Positions 35,636-43,808 of a stretch of DNA of 56,427 nucleotides are shown here, piece after piece. The notes under the pieces were generated by a model. That model was not told the origin of the DNA. It searched no databases and saw only the letters and a list, made by a program, of their open reading frames with translations. Both the position numbers and the translations under genes were made by a program. The DNA is from Verrucomicrobiia bacterium (GTDB lineage Bacteria > Verrucomicrobiota > Verrucomicrobiia > Limisphaerales > JADLHS01), in NCBI GenBank assembly GCA_011525685.1, contig WYBW01000041.1, positions 1 through 56,427 on the forward strand, written 5' to 3'. Each line of letters begins with the position of its first letter. Within the stretch, counting starts at the first letter, position 1.

Positions 35636-35735
35636 TGTCCGGCAGGCAGCCTGACTTCTCCTAACGAGCGGAAGGACTTTCTGAACTCCTGTTGACCCGA
35701 GTCGGGGAAGTGCTCTCCCGCGCCAGCCTGGTTGC

Positions 35736-36593
35736 TCACTTCCGAATCCGATGCGCCCCGGCGTAAACGTTCATTTCATCCCCGCGCAGGAAACCCACCA
35801 GGGTTTGACCACTTTCCCGCGCGAAATCCACGGCCAGGCTCGAGGGCGCGGAGATGGCGCACACGATCGGAATGCGCGCCGCCAACGCTTTCTGCAGAAT
35901 TTCAAACGAAGCCCGTCCGCTCACCAACAGGATGTGGGAATCAAACGGCCACTGGCCCTCCAGGAAACATTGCCCCAGGACCTTGTCCACGGCGTTGTGC
36001 CGGCCCACGTCCTCGCGGATCACGGCCAACCCCCCCTTGGCGTCGAACACGGCCGCCGCGTGCAATCCACCGGTCTGATTGAAGGCCGCCTGCGCCTCGC
36101 GCATCAGTTTCGGCAGCCGCGCCAGGGTGCTCGCGGTCACCCGCACACGCGACTTCACCGGCGGAAAATGCTGGTGCACCGATTCGATGGACGCCTTGCC
36201 GCACAGCCCGCAACTGGACGTCGCGAAGACATGGCGGGTGAGGCGGGCGAAGTCCAGTTGCACCGACTCCGCCAGGAAAACGTTAAGGGTGTTCTCCGGG
36301 GCCGCGGCGGCGCGACAGTGCATAATTTCCACCACCTCGCATCGCTCGCGAATGATGCCCTCGGTGAGCAGGAAGCCGGCGGCCAGTTCGCGGTCGTGGC
36401 CGGGCGTGCGCATCGTGACCGCCACGCTGCGCCCGCGCACGCGAATTTCCAAGGGCTCTTCGATTGCGACCCGGTCGCGTTTGGAGCGCGATTTCGCATT
36501 GCCATTCCGACGATACAATTCAGTCACCGCCACCGCGCTGTTCGCGGTGCCGGCCTTTTCGCTTCGCGCCTTTTGCGCCTTCTTCTGGCTCAC
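35736..36593 (-). CDS. fdhD: Formate dehydrogenase accessory sulfurtransferase FdhD
   Basis: 285 residues. The GTG start overlaps the stop of the upstream oxidoreductase by four bases (GTGA), so the two are coupled. It has the N-terminal LEIRVRGRSVAVTMRTPGHDRELAAGFL domain and the persulfide loop FATSSCGLCGKAS near 127 with both cysteines. These carry sulfur from IscS to the molybdopterin cofactor of formate-dehydrogenase-like enzymes. Later motifs VREDVGRHNAVDKVLG and SGRASFEILQKALAA are complete. Confidence 0.95.
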   Translation of the reverse strand: MSQKKAQKARSEKAGTANSAVAVTELYRRNGNAKSRSKRDRVAIEEPLEIRVRGRSVAVTMRTPGHDRELAAGFLLTEGIIRERCEVVEIMHCRAAAAPENTLNVFLAESVQLDFARLTRHVFATSSCGLCGKASIESVHQHFPPVKSRVRVTASTLARLPKLMREAQAAFNQTGGLHAAAVFDAKGGLAVIREDVGRHNAVDKVLGQCFLEGQWPFDSHILLVSGRASFEILQKALAARIPIVCAISAPSSLAVDFARESGQTLVGFLRGDEMNVYAGAHRIRK

Positions 36594-38857
36594 ACAATCC
36601 TCTCCACCGTCACGCGGGCATTGTAATCCGGCACGCCACCGGCCCTGTCCACCACGCCGCGCCGGATGATGACGTTGCCCTCCGGCCAGTGGATTTGCAG
36701 GTTGCCCCGCGCGATCGGCGCAAGGAACACCCGGCCTTCGTAACGTCCGATGTCGTTCACCAATGCGACGCGGTCCCCGTGAATCAAGTGCATCCGGGCG
36801 GCATCGTCGGGATTCATCAACACCGCGTCGCGTGGCGCGCCGTTGAGCGGGTCAATCTCCGCATAGACGAGCGAGTTGAACTGCTTGCCGCGGCGGGTGG
36901 AGACGACAAAGGAAGAGTGGCCAGCAGGCGAGAGTTGCCCACTTTCCCACTTTCCCGCTTTCTCACCTGCTGCCACAGGGAGTGTCACAGCCCTGAAGTG
37001 AGCTTTGCCATCCGGCGTCGGAAACTTCCAGTCCGCGCACAGATGCGGCCCGCCATACTGAACGGCGTCGCCGGTGTGCTTGAGGTTCTGGATGCCATCG
37101 TAAAACGGCACGATGCGGGCGATCTCCTCGCGCATCTTCCAGCCAGTTTCGCACCCCAGCAAATGCGCTCGCTCGGGAAATGCCGCCGCCGCGAGGTCGC
37201 GCAAGACTTTCCATTCCGCGCGCGCCTCGCCCACCTGACGCGGAATCTCCGGACTGAAGGCAATGCGGCGCTCGGTCGTCGTCTCGATCCCGCCGTCGTC
37301 CTGTTCGTAGCGCGTCTTGGCCGGTAACAAGATCACCTCTTCCTTTGCCTCCAGGAACATCTGGTCGGTGAGAATGATGTCTTGATGCACGCGCGTCGGC
37401 AAGTTGACCAGCGCGTGCGCGATGTAATCCGGTTCGGGCAGCGTGCGCACAAAGTTGCCGCCGATACAATACAACAGGTCCAGTTCCCCGCGCGCGGAGG
37501 CTTCCACCATCTCCGTCGCGCTAAGGCCCGGCCAATCTGGCACGGTAAAGCCATATTGCTCTGAGAGCCTCGCTGCGTTTTCGGTGCTCACCGGTTTGCC
37601 TCCGGGGAAGGCGGTTGCGTAGGCGCCCATCTCCGCGCCACCCTGTACGGACGAGTGCCCGCGAATCGGCATGAGGCCGCACTTGTCGCGGCCCACCCAG
37701 CCGCGAACCAGCCCGAGATTCAGAATCATCGAAACCGCGTCGCCGCCGGTCGCGTGTTGCGTGATGCCCATGCTCCAGACCAGAACACCGGTCTTGGCGC
37801 TGTGGATCAACTCGGCAAACTCGCGCATGGCGTCGTGGTTCAGGCCGGAGCGCGCTCCGAGCTCCGCGAATGTGAAATCTGAAATCTGGGATTTCAAACC
37901 TTCAAAGCCCGTCGTGTGGTTGCGGATGAAATGTTCGTCCACCCAGCCTTGTTCGACCAGGATTTTCAACACGCCGCTCAGAAACGCAATGTCGCCACCG
38001 GTGGAAACGGGAAACCAATAATCCGCGATGTCCGTGCCGAATACGGCACTCGAAACCGTGGAGGGCACCCAATAGCGGTTCATCCCCGGTTCGAGATACG
38101 GATTCACCATCACCACCTTCGTGCCGAGCTTCTTGGCCTCATGGAGGTACTTGGTGGCGACGGGCTGGTCGTTGGCCGGATTGGCGCCGAAGAAGATCAC
38201 GAGGTCCGTGCCATACCAATCCTTGTAGCTGCACGTCGTAGCCGCATGGCCGATGGCGTGTTTCATGGCGGCGGTGCTGGGCGCGTGGCAGAGGCGGGCG
38301 GCGTTGTCCACATTGTTCGTGCCGAGGAAGCGGGCGACCTTCTGCGCCATGTAATAGACTTCATTGGTCACACCGCGCGACGTGACATAGAACGCAAGGC
38401 GATGCGGGTTCGTGGCGCGCATCTTCTTGGCGATTCGGCTGATGGCTTCCTCCCACGAAATGCGGTGGAAGCCAGGTGCGTTCTTTTCGCGCAGCATCGG
38501 AAACGGCAGGCGGCCCAGTTCGCGCAGTTGGGCGTTGGAAAGCGACTTCAGTTTGGTGACGTCAGCCAGCACCGCCACGTCCAGCGCCGGCATCGTGTTC
38601 AGCCGAAGCAGATTCAGCCGGGTCATGCACAGGTGAACGCTGTCAATCGTCCAGTCGTAAAAACCCGCCACACCCAGCGCGCAGCCGTCGCACACGCCGC
38701 GGCTGAGGACCCTCCAAGCGTAGCCAAGATTGTCGCGATTGCGCCAGGCGATGACGGCCATGTCACGAAAATGCTTGGGCTTGTCCTGGCCCAGGCCGAA
38801 GGGAACGACTGCTTTCAGCTTATCCTTCCAGCTCCTTTGGATGCGGTGAGATGGCAT
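36590..38857 (-). CDS. FdhF/YdeP-type molybdopterin oxidoreductase
   Basis: 755 residues. Compared with FdhF the 4Fe4S domain is reduced: only CDGC at 56-59 and C77 remain. The probable Mo ligand is C190 in ARLCHAPSTAAM, where FdhF has selenocysteine. The bis-MGD domains follow (FFGANPANDQPVATKYL, GGDIAFLSGVLKIL, MGITQHATGGDAV, CGLMPIRGHSSVQGGAEMG), then a C-terminal domain ending GRVFLAPIARGNLQIHWPEGN. Relatives such as E. coli YdeP are linked to acid resistance, with no proven substrate. A tandem GGGAAAGT stretch near 36940 codes for a hydrophilic insert around residue 632. Coupled to fdhD, which probably matures it. Confidence 0.92.
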   Translation of the reverse strand: MPSHRIQRSWKDKLKAVVPFGLGQDKPKHFRDMAVIAWRNRDNLGYAWRVLSRGVCDGCALGVAGFYDWTIDSVHLCMTRLNLLRLNTMPALDVAVLADVTKLKSLSNAQLRELGRLPFPMLREKNAPGFHRISWEEAISRIAKKMRATNPHRLAFYVTSRGVTNEVYYMAQKVARFLGTNNVDNAARLCHAPSTAAMKHAIGHAATTCSYKDWYGTDLVIFFGANPANDQPVATKYLHEAKKLGTKVVMVNPYLEPGMNRYWVPSTVSSAVFGTDIADYWFPVSTGGDIAFLSGVLKILVEQGWVDEHFIRNHTTGFEGLKSQISDFTFAELGARSGLNHDAMREFAELIHSAKTGVLVWSMGITQHATGGDAVSMILNLGLVRGWVGRDKCGLMPIRGHSSVQGGAEMGAYATAFPGGKPVSTENAARLSEQYGFTVPDWPGLSATEMVEASARGELDLLYCIGGNFVRTLPEPDYIAHALVNLPTRVHQDIILTDQMFLEAKEEVILLPAKTRYEQDDGGIETTTERRIAFSPEIPRQVGEARAEWKVLRDLAAAAFPERAHLLGCETGWKMREEIARIVPFYDGIQNLKHTGDAVQYGGPHLCADWKFPTPDGKAHFRAVTLPVAAGEKAGKWESGQLSPAGHSSFVVSTRRGKQFNSLVYAEIDPLNGAPRDAVLMNPDDAARMHLIHGDRVALVNDIGRYEGRVFLAPIARGNLQIHWPEGNVIIRRGVVDRAGGVPDYNARVTVERIV

Positions 38858-38868
38858 GGAGCGAGCCG

Positions 38869-39282
38869 TTACTTCTTCGGGGCCGCCACCCGACGCAACT
38901 CGATTGCGCCTTCGAGTTCCTCAAAAGGCACAACCGCTTCTTTCGACTCCGCCTCTTCCTCTCCCTCGCCGGCGCGCTTTGGCCAGATGTGAAACCCGCC
39001 ACGATCGCGCACGGTGATTTCCCAGGTGCCCCAGATGCCCTTGCCTTCGCGAAAACCTCGATAGAAGACGTCGTGCCTTCCCACGTACGTTTTCGTCCAC
39101 CAACATTCCAGCGTCTGGGCGTCGTACCGGCCTCGGATGAAGAAGCGCCCCACGTCATCGTTCCCGTCGCCGCTCATGTTGCCGTTGGCGAAGGTGAGGT
39201 CGAGGTCCATGCGGTGCTTGTCCTGCGGGCAATAATTGTAAAAGCCCGTCCACGGACCGGAGGGAAACAAGTCATGGCTCAC
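38869..39282 (-). CDS. Conserved hypothetical protein upstream of the ydeP-like gene
   Basis: 137 residues from GTG 39282; a TTG at 39336 preceded by AGGTGA would give 155. It contains FPSGPWTGFYNYCPQDKHRM, LTFANGNMSGDGNDDVGRFF, ALECWWTKTYVGRHDVFYRG and GIWGTWEI, a beta-rich pattern like a lipocalin or avidin-like barrel. The tail is acidic (GEGEEEAESKE). There is no signal peptide. It starts the three-gene unit with the oxidoreductase (11-base gap) and fdhD; function unknown, but the spacing argues for a link. Confidence 0.75.
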   Translation of the reverse strand: MSHDLFPSGPWTGFYNYCPQDKHRMDLDLTFANGNMSGDGNDDVGRFFIRGRYDAQTLECWWTKTYVGRHDVFYRGFREGKGIWGTWEITVRDRGGFHIWPKRAGEGEEEAESKEAVVPFEELEGAIELRRVAAPKK

Positions 39283-39336
39283 GGGACAATTAGTACCGTG
39301 AAAAGGAAAAACTCCAAGCTCCAAACGCTGGGGCAA

Positions 39337-39795
39337 AGCATCACCTGAATTCTGACCGATTTTGGGGCGCGGCGTTTACGCCGACTCATCGTCGGCTTGC
39401 AAAATCGGCGACGAAACGGCCTCCAGCGTCCCACCCAAAGGCTGAAGCCCAAGCGCAGGTCGGTAAGGATTCAGTGGCATCAACCATTGCCGAAAAGCTC
39501 CAGTGAAGCGAGCGCATTTCAAATGAGCAGCAGTGCCTTGCCTTGTCGCGAGACTCTCCCTCACCCTGACCCCTCTCCCGCTGGGAGAGGGAACAGCAGT
39601 CATGAGCCTCGTTTATTCCGGGTGCGCATCCGGCAATTACAGTCGCTTGATTGCTCGTGAGACTGGAAACGATTCCCCCTCTCCCCGCGGGAGAGGGTCG
39701 GGGTGAGGGAAAGCGGCTCGTTTAATCCGCGACCCGCCACACAGCGAAACACCCGTTGGAATCCAGTGCGTGGAGATTCCTTGGTATTTGGAGTT
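39337..39795. repeat. Intergenic region with ~35-bp inverted repeat (CCCTCTCCC type)
   Basis: The arms at 39555-39591 and 39677-39711 are imperfect inverted copies built on CCCTCACCCTGACCCCTCTC and an inner CTCTCCC/GGGAGAG hairpin. This is a repeat type found across many GC-rich genomes. A shorter GGCGTTTACGCC palindrome lies at 39371. No gene is apparent in these 459 bases. Confidence 0.65.
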
Positions 39796-40689
39796 TTACT
39801 GCTGCGCCTTCCCTCGCCCTTTGAACGTGAGTTCCGCAATGCCCGACTTGTCCAGTTCGCCAAAACCCTCCTTCACCATGCGGTCGTATTGTTTCTTGGT
39901 CGCGGCAGCGAGGGGGAGGTTCAAGCCTTGCTCCTTCGCCAGCTTGAGCGCGATGCCGGAATCCTTGGCGGCGTGGGCGGCGGAAAAAAAACAGGAATGG
40001 TCGCGATTCTGCATGTCCTCGCCATCCGTCTGGAGGACACGCGAGTTGGCGCCGGTTTGGGAGAATACTTCGCGGAGCATGGTGAGGTCGAGGCCGAGCG
40101 CCGCGCCCAGGCCCAAACCTTCCGCGAGTCCGGCGGTGTTGATGTTCATGACCATGTTGACAAGTGCTTTGACCTGTGCGGCCTGACCGGCCGGGCCGAT
40201 GTAACGGAGCAGTTTGCCCTCATCGCTCATTTTCTCGAGCAACGGTTTGGCGCGCTCGAAGACTTCCTGTTTGCCGCCAACCATGAGGTAAAGCGTGCCC
40301 TGGCGCGCCTGGGTGATGCTGGAGGCCATGCAGGCTTCGAGCGAACTCGCGCCCTTGGCTTCGCACTTCTGCTCGACCCAGACGTGGACCGACGGCGAGA
40401 GGGTGGCGCAGTTGATAAAGAGTTTTCCCTTCGCGCGGCTTAGCAGGCCGCCGCCGTAGATTTTCTTCATCGCCTTGTCGTCGGTGACGACGGTGATGAT
40501 GACGTCCGACAGCGCGGTGACGACCTTCAACTGGTCGGCGGCCGTGCAGCCAAGTTCCTGCGCGAGCGATTGGGCCGCGGCGGTGTTCACGTCATAAACG
40601 GCGGCGATGGGATAGCCGCACTCCTTCAGCCGGCGGGCCATGTTGGCGCCCATGCGGCCGACTCCGACGAATCCGATTTTTTCTGGCAT
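39796..40689 (-). CDS. NAD(P)-dependent 3-hydroxyisobutyrate-dehydrogenase family oxidoreductase
   Basis: 297 residues from ATG 40689 (an earlier TTG is open but non-conserved). Rossmann fold IGFVGVGRMGANMARRL at residues 5-21, CATLSPSV and SSLEACMASSITQARQGTLY, and the catalytic-Lys helix QAAQVKALVNMVMNINTAGLAEGLGLG (Lys near 173). The C-terminal helices contain DSGIALKLAKEQG. It reduces or oxidises a small beta-hydroxyacid such as tartronate semialdehyde, glyoxylate/succinic semialdehyde or hydroxyisobutyrate. It follows the symporter group and may finish the catabolic route, though a REP-like spacer separates them. Confidence 0.92.
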   Translation of the reverse strand: MPEKIGFVGVGRMGANMARRLKECGYPIAAVYDVNTAAAQSLAQELGCTAADQLKVVTALSDVIITVVTDDKAMKKIYGGGLLSRAKGKLFINCATLSPSVHVWVEQKCEAKGASSLEACMASSITQARQGTLYLMVGGKQEVFERAKPLLEKMSDEGKLLRYIGPAGQAAQVKALVNMVMNINTAGLAEGLGLGAALGLDLTMLREVFSQTGANSRVLQTDGEDMQNRDHSCFFSAAHAAKDSGIALKLAKEQGLNLPLAAATKKQYDRMVKEGFGELDKSGIAELTFKGRGKAQQ

Positions 40690-40738
40690 AGTCTCTTGGT
40701 GTTTAGGATTGATTTTGTTCAAATGTGAGATCGGTCAG

Positions 40739-40890
40739 GCCTCTCATCAGCCCCCCGCTTCAGCGGGGTGATACGGCGCGCGACGACTCGTTCAGCCGTT
40801 TCAAGGGCTTCTGTTGCCAGAAACCGCTGAAGCGGTTTTACATCCCGCCTCGAGTTGGCACCGGGCTGAAGCCCGGTGTTCATGAGAGGC
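40739..40890. repeat. REP-like element with three nested hairpins
   Basis: The outer arms GCCTCTCAT (40739-40747) and ATGAGAGGC (40882-40890) enclose palindromes CCCCGCTTCAGCGGGG at 40753, AAACCGCTGAAGCGGTTT at 40821 and CACCGGGCTGAAGCCCGGTG at 40859. All share a CTGAA/TTCAG centre with different stems. The same centre occurs at 18270 and 52310. Confidence 0.78.
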
Positions 40891-40926
40891 ATTGCGGAGA
40901 GAGCAAAGAACAGTTTCTTCGCGGAC

Positions 40927-41100
40927 TCAACTCTTTTTCTCTCCCCCGGTTTCCTCCCCGTCCTTCCGGCCCGCCAGCGCCCGGGTCAGCTCCCTGATTT
41001 CCCGGCCACCTTTGGCGCCGACGTAGAACAGCAGGACGCCGTACCAGGCCACCGAGGTGAAGACCATGACCGTCCAAAAGATGACAAACGGCTCACTCAT
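40927..41100 (-). CDS. Small single-span membrane protein coupled to the symporter
   Basis: 57 residues from ATG 41100, overlapping the symporter stop as ATGA. One transmembrane helix (FVIFWTVMVFTSVAWYGVLLFYV) is followed by a charged tail ELTRALAGRKDGEETGGEKK. The overlap and single span suggest an accessory subunit of the transporter, as small partners occur for some SSS-family permeases. Sequence alone does not prove it. Confidence 0.7.
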   Translation of the reverse strand: MSEPFVIFWTVMVFTSVAWYGVLLFYVGAKGGREIRELTRALAGRKDGEETGGEKKS

Positions 41101-42620
41101 GCAGCCACCTCGGCGGCGGGTAAAGCGGGCGGACGGCGGGCGAGGAGCGAGCCGACGATCATCCCGGCAAACGCCAGTGCGAAGGAGGACGCGCCGGCGA
41201 TTTCCGGAGCAATCTGTTTCTCCTTCGCCACGACCAGGTTCACCACCAGAAATGTCAGCGGTCCCACCGCGCCCAGGACCAGCGCCGCGTAGGCGCCGGT
41301 GGCGTTGGCCGACTTCCAATAGAGTCCCGCCACCAGCAACGAGAACACGCTGGCCAGGTAGATGTTGCCCGTCACCGCAAGGTAATCCCACGCGTTGCCC
41401 GGCATTTCATACCACAACCCGTAGAACAGAAGGAAAACACCGATGGCCAGCACCAGCAAGCGCGTGATCAAAAGCTTTGCCTTTGCGGTCAGGGGTTTCC
41501 TCACGCAAGGCGAAATCAAGTCGTTGTAAATCACCGTGGCCCAAGTCAGCAGGTAACCGCTATCGGTGGACATTTCGGCCGCGAGCATGGCGGCGAGCAC
41601 GATCCCGATCAACCCAATGGGCAGGAGCGTGGCCAGGTAGGCCGGCATCGCGGTCAGACTTGTGATGCCCTCCGGCAACCCGCCCGCGAAGCTGAAATGC
41701 ACCAGGGCGGCCGCACCCCAGAGGCCGGGCAGCGCGAACCGGCCGACGAAATAAAACGCCGTCCGCCGATACATCCGCCTCGCGGAGTGCTCGTCCTTCG
41801 AGGCGAGCACCCGGGCAATCTGCGTCTGCCAGGTCGTCACCACGGCGATCTGGAAGATCAGCATCCAGCCAATGTAGAGCCAGCCGAAATTGCTCTCGTG
41901 AAGCGGGTTGAACGGGTGCGCCTTGAGCGTCTGGCCGGCCTCCGCGCCGGTGCCGTCCCAGCAGAGCCACAGTTTCTCGACCAGTGGGGTCCAGCCGATG
42001 TCGCCGATGACCAGGATGGAGGTGATGACAATTCCCAGTCCCATGACGATGAATTGCAGGTAATCGGTGACGAGCACGGACAACATCCCGCCCATGACCG
42101 TGTAGAGCAGCACCAGACCGAGCAATCCGGTCATCACCCATTCCAACGCGCGCGACTCCGTCGGCAGACCGGTCACATGCACCAGGAACTCGCCGCCGAG
42201 CCGCAGAAAAATGCCCATGTTCAAGACCCCTCCCAAAACCACAAACAAGCCGGCCAGCCAGCGCACGCCCTTGCTGAACCGTTTCTCGAAAAGCTCGGGG
42301 ATCGTCATCACGCCCGCGGCCCGCAGGGGATGGATCACAAACCCCGTACGCCCCACCAGGTACATCGCCAACGCCATGATCACTCCGATGGTGGCGCCGG
42401 CGAAGCCCTTCTCGAATCCGAGTTGGGCCGTGTACATGATCGTCACCACGCCCAACTCGGTGGCGGCGAGCGACGCGATGCCGAGATTCACGTCCATCTC
42501 GCGACCCGCCACGGTGAAGTCCTCCACGCGGCGCACAAACCGCCGCATCCAGATGCCGGCGGTCATGCAGCCGACCAGGTAGGCGACGATGATGAACCAG
42601 TCGAGAGGGGAAAGGTTCAT
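41097..42620 (-). CDS. Sodium:solute symporter family (SSS) transporter
   Basis: 507 residues from ATG 42620, where MNLSPLDWFIIVAYLVGCMT begins; the upstream extension is not conserved. It has about thirteen spans with the LeuT-like fold and FTVAGREM, PELFEKRFSKGVRWLAG and YLLTWATVIYNDLISP typical of SSLT/PutP permeases. It should import a sugar, sugar acid or small carboxylate with Na+. Downstream of the SMP-30 gene and upstream of the 57-aa protein and dehydrogenase, which suggests uptake for the same pathway. Confidence 0.93.
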   Translation of the reverse strand: MNLSPLDWFIIVAYLVGCMTAGIWMRRFVRRVEDFTVAGREMDVNLGIASLAATELGVVTIMYTAQLGFEKGFAGATIGVIMALAMYLVGRTGFVIHPLRAAGVMTIPELFEKRFSKGVRWLAGLFVVLGGVLNMGIFLRLGGEFLVHVTGLPTESRALEWVMTGLLGLVLLYTVMGGMLSVLVTDYLQFIVMGLGIVITSILVIGDIGWTPLVEKLWLCWDGTGAEAGQTLKAHPFNPLHESNFGWLYIGWMLIFQIAVVTTWQTQIARVLASKDEHSARRMYRRTAFYFVGRFALPGLWGAAALVHFSFAGGLPEGITSLTAMPAYLATLLPIGLIGIVLAAMLAAEMSTDSGYLLTWATVIYNDLISPCVRKPLTAKAKLLITRLLVLAIGVFLLFYGLWYEMPGNAWDYLAVTGNIYLASVFSLLVAGLYWKSANATGAYAALVLGAVGPLTFLVVNLVVAKEKQIAPEIAGASSFALAFAGMIVGSLLARRPPALPAAEVAA

Positions 42621-42729
42621 GGGGCAGCGAACAAAACCAAAGCGGACGTCCAAAACACCCAAACACCCAAAAACTCAAACAGCCACGCGGATTTGGCGCT
42701 TGGGTGCTTGGGTATTTGCCTTGAGCACC

Positions 42730-43680
42730 TCACATCGCGCCTTTCACCAGCACAGAGATGGAATAGAGCGACGTGCGCGCCGTGATGAACAGTGTTGTGC
42801 CATCCTTGCCGCCGAAGCAGAGATTCGCCGGACCCTCCGGCACAAGGATCTTCCCGATCAATTTCCCATCCGGCGCGAAGACATGCACGCCATCCCCGGC
42901 ACTCGACCACACGCGACCCTCGATGTCGGAGCGAATGCCGTCCGGCACACCCTGGTCAATCTTGGCAAACACCGCCCCGCCCGTCAGTGTGCCATCATTC
43001 TGCACCTCGAAGACGCGGAGGTGACGCGGCTTCCCCGAGTCGGCAATGTAAAGCCGCTTCTCGTCCGGCGAGAAACAAAGCCCGTTGGGCATGTCAAAAT
43101 CCCGGGCCACGATGGTCGTTGCCTTCATCTTGGGATCGAAGCGGAACACAAAATTGCCCTCCTGCTCTTTCGTTTCGCCGCGGGGCAGGCCGTAAGGAGG
43201 GTCGGTGAACCACACGGTGCCGTCGGATTTTACGACCGCGTCGTTGGGGGAATTGAATTTCCTGCCGTCGTGACGGTCCACCAACGTTCGCAACGTGCCG
43301 TCGCTTTCCAGGATGCTCACGCGGCGTCCGCTGTGCTCGCAGGTGATCAACCGGCCCTCGCGGTCCACCGTGTTGCCGTTGGCGTTGAAACTGGGCGCGC
43401 GAAACGTGGCCAGGCCGCCGGTCGCCGTCCATTGCTTCAATTCATTCGCCGGAATGTCGCTGAACACCAGAAAGCCGCCATCCCACTCCAACCAGACCGG
43501 CCCTTCGGTGAAACTCATGCCCGTGGCCTGCTTGACGAGGCGGGCGTCGGAGGCGATTACCTTCTTGAACTCCGCCTCATCGCGAATGTCAAAGTCCGCG
43601 GCGCAGCCGAGGCAAACCCCGGCAAATGCGGCGAATGTTGTCGCGGGCCACCGGTGGGAAAGAATCAGTGATTTGTTCAT
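42730..43680 (-). CDS. Exported SMP-30/gluconolactonase (LRE-like) protein
   Basis: 316 residues from ATG 43680, giving a signal peptide (SLILSHRWPATTFAAFAGVCLGCAA). A six-bladed propeller has metal and substrate residues in FTEGPVWLEWDGGFLVFSDI, NGNTVDREGRLITCEHSGRR, FNSPNDAVVKSDGTVWFTDP and NGLCFSPDEKRLYIADSG. The Glu, Asn and Asp metal ligands of lactonases are present (EGPVW, SPND, PNG/DSG). It should hydrolyse an aldonolactone in the periplasm before import by the neighbouring symporter. Confidence 0.93.
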   Translation of the reverse strand: MNKSLILSHRWPATTFAAFAGVCLGCAADFDIRDEAEFKKVIASDARLVKQATGMSFTEGPVWLEWDGGFLVFSDIPANELKQWTATGGLATFRAPSFNANGNTVDREGRLITCEHSGRRVSILESDGTLRTLVDRHDGRKFNSPNDAVVKSDGTVWFTDPPYGLPRGETKEQEGNFVFRFDPKMKATTIVARDFDMPNGLCFSPDEKRLYIADSGKPRHLRVFEVQNDGTLTGGAVFAKIDQGVPDGIRSDIEGRVWSSAGDGVHVFAPDGKLIGKILVPEGPANLCFGGKDGTTLFITARTSLYSISVLVKGAM

Positions 43681-43808
43681 GGATTGGGCCAAGCTCTTAG
43701 CAGGAAGCGCGGAGGGCGTCACTGAAAATATCCACCATGGAATTTCCGTGCGTCCGCCAGGCGGATTCGACTATACAAGTGGCGACATCATCAAACTCTG
43801 TTTCCATC

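Noticed and set aside
35575..35640. tRNA-like T-loop (GGGTTCAAATCCC on the minus strand)
   Set aside because: No acceptor, D or anticodon arm can be formed around it; the sequence is explained by the rplW end and its terminator.
40927..41391. 154-codon form of the symporter partner
   Set aside because: The upstream part overlaps the symporter in another frame; the ATG at 41100 with an ATGA overlap is the natural start.
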